Source: Formicarius rufipectus
Taxonomy: Eukaryota; Chordata; Aves; Passeriformes; Formicariidae
Direction of reading: 5' to 3'
DNA: 64,000 bases
Assembly: GCA_013399695.1 (NCBI GenBank)
Contig: VXAU01002235.1
Coordinates: forward strand, 345,059 to 409,058
Positions 45,298 through 60,300 of this stretch are shown here, piece by piece. How positions within the stretch are numbered: position 1 is the stretch's first letter; every line of letters starts with the position of its first letter. A program made the position numbers and the translations under genes. A model generated the notes under the pieces. That model saw only the letters and a list, made by a program, of their open reading frames with translations. It was not told the origin of the DNA and made no database searches.

Positions 45298-48200
45298 TTT
45301 CCGGTGCTAAAGGTGTGCCCCACTGCCACCTCGGAGACAAGCAGCAATCTGAAAGACAGGTGGGCAGCAGCACGATCAGCAGCAGTCAGAGTTTGAAACT
45401 GTGACAGTAGACAAGTCTTGTAAACCATTTCAAACAGCACTTTAAAATAAGGACAGATTGATTTATAAACAGTGGAATGCGGGTGAAAACATGTCTGAAA
45501 TCTCCTCAGCATTAAGTGCTGCCACACCCAAATGTGTTTAGCTCCCCACTCACAGGAAACAAAATGCAACTGGACTTATTTCTTTCCCTTAGCCCCCTTT
45601 CTTTGCTTCCATCTTCCTTTTTTGTTTGTTCAGGGATTTTTTTGTTTGGTTTGGTTCTGATTCCGTTTTGTATAAACTCAAGTCTCCCAAGAGTGAATGA
45701 GCAGGTAAGACCAACACCTACTCCTTCCCTGTAGGTCTTCAGAACAGAGTAAGGAATCCTCCTAGCAGAGAATAACCCCAAGTATTCACAGTGCTTGCAA
45801 ACTACTGTAAAAAGACCTATTATAAACCCTGCCTGTAACACAGCGGTTATGAAAAATGTTGTTCTGATACCTGGATAAAAGGAGATCCCTCACAAACACT
45901 GTTCAGGCTAATGCTGCAATAACTGCTGGAATGTCTCCCTGAGACCCACAGAAGAGATTTAACATTCACATGCTGTCAGAGGAAAACGAGTATTTGTGTG
46001 AATGCTGGGGTGAGGAGTGTCAGAAATCCTTCCCAACAGACATTTCCTCCCTTCCAGAACTCTGCTTTCCTGGTATCCACCAGCACCTGATCAGTCCCAT
46101 CTATCCCTCTGTCTGCCTGCAGGACAGAGAGGCTCCATAGAACATCCCTCTCACTGGACCAACCTGGACTGTCTCCCAATACAACAACCTACAGATCTTT
46201 CCCACTGGGCACACAACTTGTCTGTAAAAGTCTCTGCTCCACAAAGACATCCCTGGCATTCCACAGCTCCAACTCAGCTGTCTTGAAACTTTTTGTTTGA
46301 AAAATCTCTGCAGCTTGAGAGCAATACAAGGTGCTGAAGGAACGTGCTGATGAGGTTTATCTTTTATTGCAAAGCAGGCTAATTGGTTCCAATTTCCAAT
46401 ACTACACAGAACACCTGTTTATAAATAAATATGGGTAGTGTTTTTAGAACATTTTATTAGCCAGAATTGACCCTTTACTATTAAATGAAGCAAATGCTTT
46501 GCTAGCAGCTTTACATATTATTCTGCCAAGATTTAATCAGCTTATTTATCTTTGCAAGCATGCGGGTTTTGGTTTCCTCCTAAAGCCCTTCCCAAGGAGA
46601 AAGATGAGGATATCTCCCAAGTTGTTATCCAGTCACAGTAACAGAGAACATACTGTCAAGGCAAATTGGAGCAGTAGAACAAACATCACTGTCAAAAGAA
46701 GTTTCAAAATAGTTGAGACTTCACCATTCCCTAAATACTGCCATCCCCCATAACCAGACATCTCAGAGCTCTCTCCATGTTAGTTATTATTCCAAACTGA
46801 GGATCTCAAGGAACAAATGCCAGATCTTGTCATTGCATCATTTACAAATTACACTACACTCAGAAACCCACAATATTCTAGAAAAGGAATTTGAGTTGGC
46901 TTCTCTCCCCAAACCTCCCCGGACTCAACTTCAAGGTCCTTTCCCTTCACTGTGGAATTAGGTCTCCTCTTTCTTCTGGTTCCAGGGTCATTTCTAAGCC
47001 CCTTTAAGATTGCTTGTTCAGCTCAGTCCAAGCTCCAGTTAAGACAAAACCCACCCAGGGTGTTTTATTATCTTTATTCTCTTGTTTCTCCAGATGTTTG
47101 GGTCATTCTACATCCCAGACAAACACTCTGCGGCTGGGTCTCCCCACGCTCCCAGCGTGGCTGTAGCTCCTGGTTCACACACCTGGAGAACAGGAATGCA
47201 CTACTCTTGTCCTGAAGAAACTCTAAATACTATTTTTAAGAATAAACTTGAATTTTCCAGGTATTTCAATTTTTTTGATATACAGTTCTACTTCTGCCAT
47301 TCTCCCAAGTTAATACATAAGCCTATTTCCTACTAAGCAAATACTGACCTTCCCAGACAAAGAATTTAGAGATGGTATCATTTCTATTTCAGAGCAAGAA
47401 ATTACAATCCAAAACTTCAGTGTTCTGCTCAAGGTCACAGCAACTCACTGATGGGATCATGATAAAGATTCAGGACACCAGAATTTCAGCTGCAGGTACA
47501 GGGAACTTCACTGAAGATTTTACATGCAGCTCTATTTAAAAGTACAGCAGGAGGAATAATCTCATGCCAGGCAAAGCAGATACACTCTCCTTAAAATAGT
47601 GCCAATTTATTTTTGGGCACTATGCAACAGAGTTCTCTCACATTTAAATGCAAAAAAGCTTCTTTGCATGGAACAGGGAGAGGCCTGAGGAGATGAACCC
47701 TTATCCTAGGAAAAAAAGTCGTATTAAGAAAGTTCCCTTCAAACTCATGACCCTGGAGTTGCATTCTGGACTATTTACACACATAGTTTCATCACACAAG
47801 GTTATCTCATGCCTGTGCCTCATTGCCTGGCACAGCCCACACACCTCCTGTGCAGCTGAGCTCCCCAAAACACTCAGGAGCTCCAGCCAGGCAGCCCCTC
47901 TGAGGAGTTCCCTTTTAATGACCAGCTCCAAACTGGTGCACCAACACCAGAGAAACCTCCCCCTTCCCACCTGGATTCAGCACCAGCTCCACCATCCCAG
48001 GCAGCACAGAGTTCCAGGGGTTGACCACCACTTTTGTGACAGCAGCTCTGTGCCTCCTGTCCCCTGCTCCTCCCAACATTCTGGGTGACAATCAGGAGGT
48101 GGACACACACAACCCTCCACCACACACCCAGGGGAGCTCCTGGAGTGTGAGACACTCTCAGAGCTCCAAGTGAACCCCTGGGTATTCCAAGCAGCTCCAA

Positions 48201-48577
48201 AAACTCTTAAGCTGCCTCTCTGTCAGCATCCATAGGAATTGTTTAAACCAGATTTCCACATTCCCTTTGTAGTCTTTGTTGTTTCAACATCAACAGGAAG
48301 TTCTAATTCCTGCCAGCATCACTGAACTCACACTCAGGAAATGGAAATCCTAATGAAGCCAAGGGCATTAAAATATAGCAGTTCTCAGAAGCAGACTAGA
48401 AAATTTATGGGACAAACAGCAAACCAGCTTGGCTGTTCCTCTATTTCTTTTATACTCAGTATTAGACAATTAACTTTATGGTAGAAATATGAGTTCTATG
48501 GGGGGGAAAAAAAAGGTTGCATCCTCTTCTGTCCTTTATAGCTGTACTGCAAATCAGAACCTACCAAGATCTTGTGT

Positions 48578-48667
48578 TTAAAAACAAAACAACAAAAAAA
48601 CCAACAAAAAACCCCAAACAAAACCAACCAAACAAAAAAAACCAAACCAAAACAAAAAAACCCCCCA
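48578..48667. repeat. A/C-rich low-complexity tract
   Basis: Runs of AAAAC, AACC and AAAACCCC with almost no G or T on the plus strand. It lies in the GNB1 5' intron. Confidence 0.85.
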
Positions 48668-51600
48668 ACTTTAAAATACCAAGGACAACAGGTAAGGTCA
48701 GGAATTGTAAGGAAAAACAAAATAATCTCACTCTCAACACATGGAAAATTTTTTACACAGATTTATTCCTATTACAGACATCCCATATCAGTCTCTGTTC
48801 ACTGCAAACAAACACAATCAAGTATCAGGAAGGAATAGGTTTTTCTTTCTTGGCATGCTCTAAAGGCATTTAATCCTATTTTGACAGCAGGTTTCTAGAA
48901 GAAATTGTAAGCTTGATATGGATGATGATTCTACTCTTGGGGTTTTGAAAGAAGCTACTGAGTTTCTCCATCAAACAAACCTCATGAAGAAAGTCCCTCC
49001 TCAAGTTCCACACTCCTTTTTCCCAAACTATCACCTGTGCAGAAACAGGCAGCAGCCAAACCCAAGCTTACCTCCCTCTCTTCTCAATGGCAGTGTGTTT
49101 CTGAAGGCAGACTCCTCAGCAATAACACATTCACTTTCCTCAGCTCACTCAAGACCTTTCCAGAGGCTGAAGTGCTTAAGTGTCTCTGCTCTAAGCCTAA
49201 TTCCCCTAATCCTGTTGACCAGTATATACCTTGGAGGTAATTCTCCTCTTGCTGGGGATAACAAGATGTGCACTTGCAAGGCAGTTCCCTATTTCTCACC
49301 ACCCCAAGTGACCCAAGTCCTCAAATTCTTCTTACAAGTTACCCAGAGAAGAGTCATTTTTTGTTCTTCTGCTTCCCACACAGGAAAATCAAGTCCTGAC
49401 TTCACCTGCTTTGTTACCTTCCATGGCATTATTCAAACCACTCCCCTCCAAGGAACAGCTCTGCCTTTCTCTAAGCTACAGGAGCTCTATTCCTGTGTGA
49501 GAGGAAAGGTCTCTGTGTCCAGGCAGCCAGGTCTGTGTCAAACAACTTTGCAGGAACTTTTCAAACTGTAAAAAGCTTTTTGGAATCTACAGAAGTCCCA
49601 GTATTTCCTGCAAATGGAGACCCCAGGACAATATTCTTATTTAAAGATAAAGCTCCTTGCTCAGAAAACACTGACAGGAAAATTCCAAGGCTAGGGAAGA
49701 ACTCCAGTTGCCTCATTTCACTGTAGCAACTCCAATGTCCTTTCCCCAGCTCAGACTGCTAATCTGATTAAGTCCAGCTACTGAAACCAAGGTGTCATTA
49801 ATATTGTCACACTTATTGGTAGCCTGAGGCTTGATGAGTGGGGAGAGCTGAACATAACTCATCCCTACATATATTCCTGGCTTAAATACTATTCCTCTCT
49901 AGAACTACAAGGCAACAGCAATGAGGCAGTGCTTACTAAACACTATTTCATTTTCTCACACCATTCCTATAAAAAAAAAGAAAAAGGAGGGAGCCTTCCA
50001 TCAAAACAGATTGGAAATCACAGCTATCATTAAGTCAAATATTTAGAGCTTCTGTCCTTTGATGGCCAAACTTTGCTTACCACAAGATATTTTTAGCACC
50101 CCATTACTACTACCAAAAAGTAACACAATCCCACCGAGCCACTGTTGATGCCAAGTCTGGTAACACTGTGGGTTTAAAGCTGAATTCAGTGTATTCCCCA
50201 AGCACAGCAATTTCCTAAGAAGGTTTGGCAAACTCCCTTTCTCCCATGAACAGCCTGTCTGACATTGGTTCCCTCACCCTTTTTTCTGCCCATACCCAGC
50301 ACTCCAACACACAGTTTGCAGGAAGAGAGCCCCAGGTCTGCAGTCCTGCTGAGGGCCTGCCCAGACAGGCTCAGCGCAGCCCATCTGATTAAAGGGAGCT
50401 GTGCTAATCTAGGAGATACCACAAATCCTATTAGCAACAGGCAGAGCAGCTTGGGCATTTTCACAATGACAAAGGAATTACACACAACTCACTGCTCCTT
50501 ACAGGGAGTTGACATCATGTTGGCTTTGAAAAGCTGAGGGGTTTTTTTGGGGTTTGCAGAAGTGTTATATTGATTTCGTGTTTCACTTTTATTCAAGGGA
50601 AAATACAGTCAGATCAGAATTGTTTGTGGAAGAGATCTGAGGTGTTCTCTCTTTCCCATTTATATAATCCAAAATAGAAGAAAAAAACTAGGGTGCCTTC
50701 AGATCCTGAAGTACACACACATCTCCAGAGGGAGACATGGGTAGGGAAATAAAGTCTGCTGCCTGCTTTTTGAAAAACAGCTAAATATCCAGTAATTGAA
50801 ACAGCTTTAACTGAGCAGGTAGCCAGCCAATTAGCAATGTTCCTCACAGACTGAGCAGCCTCACAGACACTGAAGTTCTAGCCTGGAAGGTAATGAAGAG
50901 TTCGCTGTTCCAAGAACACTAGTAATAATTACAATTACACAGAATATAAACTCTGAAACTTTTAGGTCCTGTTTAAATAATACTGACACATTGAAAAGAA
51001 CATTCTGACAAGAGCCACTTTGCTCAAAGGAAATTTGGCCTTCTTTTGTCTAACATGGTGGAGAAGTAATTTTTCATTCATGAGAGAATGACTATTCTCA
51101 TCTTTTTATTTATTACAGTTCCCTGCCCCACTGAGATGAAACAGCTTCATCTGTGGTCTCCCTCTGCTTTGCCAGTTCCCTCTCTGACAGAAGGCAGGCA
51201 CTAACATCCATTATTTAGCAGGTTTTCTGGCCATTTAAAAATCCTTCCTGTTGACATAAGGATACACATGCTAAAGAAGAAAACAAGTACTTTGGGTTTG
51301 CTCAGATTAACAGCCAAAAATCTGAAGTTAACTGCTTTTTAAAAATAGGATTTCTCTCATGCACTCAAAAAAAGGCTTTCTTTCTGTACTTACATTTTCT
51401 CTCACTACAGTAGAAAGGCAACTTCTGCTGTCAAACATGTAAATTCTGGAAAAAAGACACCAAAACCAGAATTAATATAATTATCTAGAAAGAACACCAA
51501 CTTCTTAGCAAATGAGGCAGAAATTGAAGTCCTATCAAAGCACAGATTTTTCTGTTAGCTAACAAACAGCTGGCCTGCCCTCCTGAAGGAAATGGGCACT

Positions 51601-54174
51601 GCTTCAGTAACACCAACACAACCAAAAGACTTGCTCATGTCAGGAGGCTTTTAATGCTCTTTTCTCAAGAAAACTCTTGCAATCCTTAGGTCATTATTTC
51701 TCCTCTCCCAGAGATACACAAGTCCATGCTAGCAGAGAGTTTAGCATTGTAACAAAACACTGTCTCACTCATAGAAAACTGTGATTTTCACTGCACTACA
51801 AAGTGTCCCATCCCCCAAACACCAGCATTTTCAAAGCACTGGGATTATTTCTGCTCAGTCCTGTTCCTGAGATTCACTTGCCTTCTGAGCACAGTTAAAT
51901 ACCTATTTTATCAGAAGTTACATAAACCTCCTACTAACGAGCTCAAGTGAGAGCACAATGCTCTTCTACAACACTTCCAACCTCAGAAAAGCAGAAAAAG
52001 CATAACCTGACACCTGAAGTAAATCACACACCTGAAGTTTGGACCTACAGGATTGTTTAACACACCAACTTGGCTTTGCAGCATGATGAATAAGAGAAAT
52101 TCTGCAACAATTTTTCCCTCTGGCAGCACAAAGCACCGTCACAGCTCCCCCCAAGCCCTGGAACACTGAGAGCCACTTGGACATGACAGACCTCTGGAGA
52201 TGCCCCTGGCACCCACCAGGACAAGGCTGTGGGTGATGTCAGGGCACCCCTGAGTGTTCAAAGCCACTGTGTCAGCACAGGGGGACACTGTTGTAAGCAC
52301 AAAATAAGAAGGTAGTGAAGCAAAATCATCTCAAATCAGAAAGCTAGCCTACAACTCCACATGCTTTAAACTGAAATTCCTGCATTTCTGGGTTTACAGT
52401 TCACTATTAGCTGGAAAATTTACTTCAGTGTCTGGTATGAAGGTTAAGCTACTTAGGCTATGGATCATCCTCATCCAAGCTCATTTATAGATGAACAGTT
52501 TAATGCTGTGCTTATGAAACCAGCCCAGTGTAAGCAGTTTTGTTTGTTACTGCCAGAACAACACACTTTTGGACATAAAACAGGAACTCACGCTCAGAGC
52601 TGAACTCCACCCCCCAAGACACAAATACATGACATGGCCATTTAAAGTTCTGCAAAAAGAGAGCAACTCCAGGCAACTGTCAGAGCTCTGGACAGAAAAA
52701 ACTTTGCCCCCACTGCAGGGATAATGAAATTCTGAAAGAATTACCTGAGATGTAAACAAGCAAATTTATGCTGGCACACTAACAGCACACAGAACACACA
52801 CCAGCAAAGGCCAAACCACACACCATTATTGTCCTGTGCTGCACCCTCATTAATGCAGGAGAGGAGTTGCAGATTTCATATGCCTTCTGCAGAAAAGACA
52901 AACAAAAACAAAACAGAAAAAGCTGCTTTAACCAGCCTGCAAGGAGAGGAAGGAAGCATAACAGCAAACTCTTTTAAAGTGGAGTCTGTTTTTCAGAGGG
53001 GGTTCAGTTTTCACTGGAGACTCTGAAAGCACCCTGTGGTACCCACAGAATGCAGTCCTGACAATGAGAAATTTTCAACTCTATGGTAAAGATGGAGCTC
53101 ATTTAAGAACAAAAGCAGACAAGCTACTTCTGAAAAAAAAGATCTGAATTGCCACAAGCTTCCATTTTTAGGTAAAATGTAGCCTGGTAAAAGCAACATG
53201 AAAATTAGAGGTCAGTTCATTCCACAGACCACAGCAGTGGCTCAGCAAAGAATTGTTGTAAGGAGCTCCCCCAGTGCCCTGAGCAGCCCTTCCAGCCCTG
53301 CTCAGCACAGACCTGGAGGTCCTCCACACCAAGTGCAGGACTTCCAAAACCAGGGGAGGACAAGAAGTGCTCCAGAGCACCTGGAGTGTGGCTCAAGTGG
53401 TTAAACCAACCCTACCAGGGTTGTGTACCCACAGCCTCCTGCTCCAAGTAAAGAAACATCACAGCAGTTTGGACTAAAAAAGGGCAAAGTAACCGCAGAA
53501 GGCAAAAGCATCATCGTTTCTGGGTGAAGCCTCCCTACCACAGGTACTCACTGACTGCTGCCAGCCCAATGTCCCTTTTCCTCCAAGGACACCTAAATAG
53601 TTACTCTGAGGTGACAACCCAGCCTAAAAATTTATCTCAAATCTAACACACACCAGAGTATGGAAAGCATTTAGAAGGACTTTACTTCAACATCATAGGA
53701 AATTTCAGCAACCCTCCAAAATTAAGCAACTTCCTATGATGATTAAATACACTCACTGCACCCTCTCCAAAGCCAGTAGCTGTATGAACACCTTTTTCTC
53801 CTTGACCTATGATCCAATGAGAGACTTAAACCCCAAATATTCTAGATGGTGATTCCAACCTTCTTAAGACTGTTCTACACACACGCTGATGAGGTGCCAA
53901 GGCCAATATTTGGGATGTTGCAGAGGCATCCTAGCTCCTTAAAACACATCAGTTCATGCCCAACCATCAGAGCAGACACCTGCCCATGAGGGTCTGGCTC
54001 AGCCCATAGGATGACGTCTGACCAGGCTCCACAAGCAGCTGTCCCTGTTGTAGGGACATGGAGACAGCACAGCCAACACCAGCTCCTCTGTAGTTACTGC
54101 ATGTTTTGGGCATCCTGGCTGCCTGCAAAGGGAACAGGAGCCAAAGATGCTCCCTCAAGGCAAGCCAGTCAGCA

Positions 54175-54390
54175 GCACTCAGCTCTGCACAGGGAAGAGC
54201 ACTGCCAGCAGGTCAAGGGAGAGCCCTCCCTTCTGCTCAGCACTGCAGAGGCACATCTGGAGTGCTGTGTCCCTTCCAGGCTCCCCAGGACACGAGAGAC
54301 ATGGAGCTCCTGGAGACAGTCCAGGGAAGGGCCTTGCAGAGGATCAGGGGACTGGAGCAGCTCTCACATGGGGAGAAGCAGAGGTGTATT
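54175..54390 (+). mobile_element. CR1 LINE internal fragment
   Basis: It contains GGGAAGAGCACTGCCAGCAG, CTGCTCAGCACTGCAGAGGC, TGGAGTGCTGTGTCCCTTCC, ACATGGAGCTCCTGGAGACA and GGACTGGAGCAGCTCTCACA, matching the CR1 segment upstream of the terminal part seen at 15308. The open frames here belong to the repeat. It lies in the GNB1 5' intron. Confidence 0.88.
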
Positions 54391-57300
54391 CAGCAGGGGA
54401 GCTGGTAAATGTGAGCAATCCTCTGTACACACAAGGATTGGAGTTTAACATGGACCTCACCCAACACTAGTACAAACCAGTTTCCATGACCATTTACACC
54501 ACTTGAATCTTAAAAATGTCGTGCATAACACATCCTCCTACAAGAGCAGCACATTAGGGTGTGTTGTTCAAAGCACTCAACCAGAAACGATTTCACTGCA
54601 AAAACCACCCCAAATCCTACTAGTAAAGTGGGATTACTATTAAGGTAAACCAGCAATTTCAAATGCAGTTGCTTGGTTGCTCTGGTTGATGTTCCCTGGG
54701 AACATGCAGCCCTGTGAACAGCAGCCCACACCCAGCAGGAATGGCTGGACGTAGGCAGGCAGTTCCTAATTTAGCCTGCAGCAGCTCCTGTTCAGGTACC
54801 AACACTTAGCCCCACTCTCACATATCACCTACACAGGAGGGATAATGTCTGTGGAACCAGAAACTGCAGGCTGGGTTATTACTTCCCAAAATACACAACT
54901 CGTTATCGTCACAGAACAGTATCTTGATGCCTGAGAGATTACACCACCTTGCCAGATCACTGCCAACAGCACAAAATGTCAATGTGCCACCAGGCAGCTC
55001 AAATTTAAAGCTTCAAGGCTATTCTGTATACGAAAACTCCCAACCAAACCACTTCTCCTCAGTTTGATGACTTTGCTGTAACTAACAACATAAACAGCTC
55101 TAGCAGACAGCTGGAAACTCAAGGGTGTTTTGGTATCTTCACGTGTATGTGCTCCTCCAAGAGTTCATTCGAGCTCAGGCTTTCCTTGGGGAGGGAGCGC
55201 AGATCTGTGGTCCACAAAAGCCAAGTCTTTGCTGTCACCTCCTACAAGAACAGCTTTGAAGTACAACCTATAGAAGCATTAAATAATAATTGCAAATTCC
55301 TAAATTCAAATATGCTCCAGCGAAAGGGCTACAACTCCTCCTCATTAATTTGATGTCCTCTTTCCAGGCATCCTGTGCCATGTCTGTAATTTCCAAGCCC
55401 CTCAGCTTTGAAAAGCAAGCAATCCCTTACTGAGAGGTTTGCCAGAGGGATCACCCTGGTAGGGGCAAGGCTGGATTGTACAACTCCTTCAAGAACTCCC
55501 TGACAGCTCCTGTGCAGTGCAAGGCCAGCAGGGCTGAATGTGCTGGGGGAGGTGTTGGCTGCTCCTTGTGCTGAGGAATTGCCAAGCTCCCAGCTGGAGC
55601 AGGCACTGTGTTCAGCAGATATTTCTCCATACATTAGTGTGAAGCACACACAAAACAAGCATCAGGTCCATAACTCATCTTGCTCATCTTGCAGCAGCCA
55701 CACTGGCTGCTTAGAGAGCTCACCAATTTCCATTTTCAATACTATGTGCAAGGAAAGTAATAATTACAGGCTAAAAATACCTGCAACTTAGCAACCTGAT
55801 TTCACAAATGTTTCATTATTCCCTATAGCTCCGTATGGAACTGCAGGTCCCATTTCAACCAGGCAGCTCCCTCCAAGGGCCACTGATGTTAAAGACTTTG
55901 AAGAGATTTTTGAGCTCTTTGGTTCTTGTAGTAAACTCTAGAAATGCTTTTCCTCCTGAAGAAACTTGTGCACCTTTTCTACTCTGCCTGATGTATCCAC
56001 CAGGCTACATCAGGGGGAAAACCCTTCTCAGAGTTGAACAGAGCCCAGGAAAATTTTTGGTTAAAGAATAAAGGTCAGTTCTAGGGTCCTTCTAAAGTTC
56101 TGGCCACATTCCTTCATCCTGTAACCTCATTCTCACAAAACAGCACATACAATAGGAAAAAACCAGGCACAACAAATCTCCCTGAAACAGCCTCTAAGCA
56201 GCCAACACAGCCTTCCATCAAACTGCCTCCAGTGAGGCAGTTCACAAGTCCCTCTCTGCTTCCTTGTAGCACTTCAGAACCAAACAACCCCCCCTCAAAA
56301 CAACAACAAAAACCCCAGAACAAACCCATCCAGCATAAATAGCTGCCAGTATTCAAGGGAAAAAAATCTCAACTTTTTGATTCAGAAAATAAGCCAAATA
56401 CTAATAAATCTGGACACCTTGAAAGACCTTGCAAAACCCAAATTCAGCAAGGCAGTTTCACATTCAAAGCCCCAGAGTGGAACTACTGTCTCAGAGGAAC
56501 AGTGCATTTCTGTCTCCTCCAAAACTGTTGCAGAATATGAATAATTCACCATAAAAGTTCAACTTCCATGTGCCAATTCCTCCATATGCCAGAGGTTACT
56601 GCCACACAGTAACACAGCACCCACCGCCAATCACCCAATTAGCCACACACTTTTCCTTGCACACCCACATTTCCCAAGGCCTGGGGAGCCATCCCTTCCT
56701 CCCCATGTTTAACAAGTGTTTGGAAACAAACCTTCTGGATGCTTTGCCACTCCCCCAGAAGAGCTCCCCAGTGGGCAGACAGCAGTGCTGAGCCCATGGC
56801 AGGGCACTGGCCTGCAGGGAACAGCTCTGGTGTGAGGTGGCCCTGGCTCCTTCTGTCACCACCACCACTGAGCACACTCCAGCTGCCTCCATGGCACACA
56901 GGCATCTCCCAGGCTGCCAAAACACTCACATTTCCTGATGCTAATCCCATGACCTACATTTAAAAAAAAAAAAGAATCATACTGATGCAATATTTAAGCA
57001 TAGAAATCTGGGCTGTAACAGGTCACTTCGTTAATCCTTTCTAAATGCATCTGCAAGCCACGTGTATTAATATTAAAAAATCATCTTAATTCTAGGTACA
57101 GCAGAGAATTTCTGTAAAAAAAGAAAAGAACTGATATTACAAGTTTAACAGATGCCTAAAGCCAAAAGCTTTAAATAACACTTTTAAAAAGAAGGGTCTT
57201 AAGAGATCTCTGAAGCTGTTCAGGAATATTAATAACTGTTGGCACTTCAGCGACCCAAGTCCAATGATTTCCTAACTACATCTCCTCTCTCCTGCCTTAC

Positions 57301-60300
57301 TCTGAAAGAAATTCCCATTTAAGAGCATTTCAACACTTCCTGGGAAGTGACAGGCATGGGAAGCTATCTTGTTTTAATAACAAAAATTACTGGTATTTAG
57401 TGTAAGTTTTCAGCAAATTTCTATTTATTGAATCAAAATAAGCCAATTATTTTAGGTTTTATTCCTTTGTTCTAACTTATCTATACGCAATTACTCCTCT
57501 TGAAGAATAGCACATCTATTTATAACCTCACCAACTTTATCAAACTGGCCAGTGATACCTCTCCCCATCTTGTAATATAAAAAAAGGAAACAAAACCAAA
57601 AAATACCCAAACCAACCACAGGTCATAAAAACTCAGAAACCTGCTTGTGCAAAGATTTCTAGCTACATTTATCAAAAAAAATACATCACTGAAAACTGCC
57701 ACTTCCTGAAGCATCCCCGTGTCCAAAGCCAAGCAATTTTGCTGTCACACACTACGAGCCATCTCCCTTCAGACTGGCAAACCAAATGCAGCTCTGAAGG
57801 AGAATATATTACTATTAATTAACCAACAGAGACATGACTAAGCATTTATGACTAGATGCTTCTATCTGTAGAGCCCCACAGTAACTGAACAGTTGTTTCT
57901 TGCCTCCACTGTCATTTTTCACTTCTTTCTTCAACTCTTTTAACCACCAGCTTTTACTGACATTGTTACTACACTTGCAAACCCCCTCCAAATAATCTGC
58001 ATTTACCTAAGCAGGGCAGAGCACACACCCCACAGGAATATGGCAGTCTAACTTTAATAATGAATAATTAAAGTAAAGCTGTGATCTTCCAAAGCAATGC
58101 CACAGGATGAGGACAGTATCTTTTCAGGAAGGGTGTGATCTCTGGTGTCTCTCAGCTGAATTTATAGGTCCAGGGGAGCTCACACTCCAAGCTGTGCAGG
58201 GAACACTTTCTCCTCAAGTTCAAAATGGAAGCACACAGCTGTAGGAGCAGCTCACACATCATCTCCCTGTGACAAATCAGTGACAGAACCATAACACAGC
58301 AAATGAAAACATGGCATACCCCTAGATGTATAGACTTGTTTCTGTTTTGTATGAGTCAACATTAATACAACATTTATTCAGGTATGGAAATGAGTTTGTA
58401 ATCCACAATCTAACAACCTGCTTACAGTACAAGGCAATCCTATTAAGAAACATAATTCTTGACAATTCCCATTAAGTCTCCAAATATTGTCTTTTAAAAG
58501 TCACTCTTGGGCAAACCAACTCTCCAGCAGGTCTTCAGTTCATTGTCTGTGGTTTAAACATACTCAGGAAGTCCTCACAAAGGCTGATGTGTCTCTCTCT
58601 CCTGACAATGTTGTGCTCCAGCTCTCCCCAGTATGTCCCAGTGGGTGCTGGGGAGGGCACAGCACATCCAGTGTGACTGGATCACGCTGCTCCCAAGCCA
58701 CAGAGGCAAGTGGTTACACCACCTCCTGCTCCCCAAATCCACCAGATTACAATGAAATCCACAAAGTGGATCAGCAGCCACTGTCAGGGATTCAAGTGGG
58801 AGAAAACCAGTAAGTGCCAACAGCCTGACTGGGATTTCTCCCAGCTCTGCCTGCCAACACATCTGTCTCACCATGATCTTCACCCTGTTACAAATCATGT
58901 GCTGGCTCAGGTATTACCACTGGAGTGACACCAGGAGGTACATTAAGATCTTCACTACAATATTTATTGTGTTAGAGGAGGAAATGGGAGATGTGATCAC
59001 TTATTTACAACAAAAAAACCAGAACAAAAATTGTGAAATAGAAATGAAAATAGGAATAAAAAAATCAGGGAGACTCTGTACACAAGCACAGAAAATCAGC
59101 AGAAATTCCCATTATTGTAGTGGGTATTTTCATAAACCTTAGCTTTAATATTTTATCAACAGAAGCTGAATCATCCTCTTGGTTCCATGTATGCCAGCCA
59201 GTAAAGAGTCAACTGAGTCAAAGGAGAATCAGCTGCTTCCTATCTACACCCTAAGAAAAAACACAACCAACCTGCAGAGTGCTACAGTTAGCAACACCAC
59301 TTTACACAGCCTTCAAAGTAAAACCACTTAAAAACAGGAAGAAATTGCCAGTCAAATCAACACACCCTTACTCTCAGATTCTTTGCAGATACAACATGAT
59401 CTTTCATGGCCAGCTTTGCCCCTGAGAAGCATTGCCCTGCCCTGAGCATGCAGGCACAGCCTGGGACCCCCACGTGCTGCCACCAGGGCCCTCCAAACAC
59501 TAATGAGAAACACCCTGGCTTTCCAGAAGCTGCCAGACACTCAATTTTCAAATCTCATTTCAAATCTCAATTGCGCTTTACCACACGGATCAAGAGTTCC
59601 ACCCAAAACACCACTCATTGCTAGGAGTCTTTCTTCTGCTCTGGCTTAGAACAACTCAGAGAAAGAAAACAAGTTGTATTGAGCTTTTATAAAGTAAAAA
59701 TAATAATTAAAAAATCCAACAGAAGCAACAAAGGTAGCCCCATGTGAGAGGCAGGCTGGACACGACTTGATAAATACCTTCTCAGCACAGCTGCTGTCAC
59801 ATCTGCCCCAACAAAAATAGGGAGTTAAGACATTGGAACAAACCATCTGCTCCTTTGTGCCTCTGCTACATGGGCTGCACAAAGCCTCAGAAATCAGCTA
59901 AAAGAAAACTATTCCTTCTTTACAACTGTGCTAAAGATCTTTATCCAAGCTTCAGCTAACTAATAAACAGAATCCATGTAATTCACTGAAATAAGTAGGT
60001 GTTCAAACAGCACACTGATCTTCAGTGAGAGATTAACAGAGCACTGTTAGAATAAGCTAAGCTACACCATGAAACAGCTGCTTCCCAGCACCATCTGAAG
60101 ATAAAGAGCATTTCAGTGGACCTTAAAAAAAATCAACAAAATATATTATATGCATATAGCAGATAAAAGATACTCAGTAGAGATTAAAATATGGCATGAC
60201 TTCTCTAATCTTTTCACCCAAAATAGACTGAGCAATACTTTGTTCTCGAGCCCCACAATCAACATAGCCCATCTTTAATCAATGTGCAAGCAGCTCCATT

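Noticed and set aside
54011..54470. Plus-strand frames of 100-145 residues
   Set aside because: They arise from the CR1 fragment at 54175-54390.
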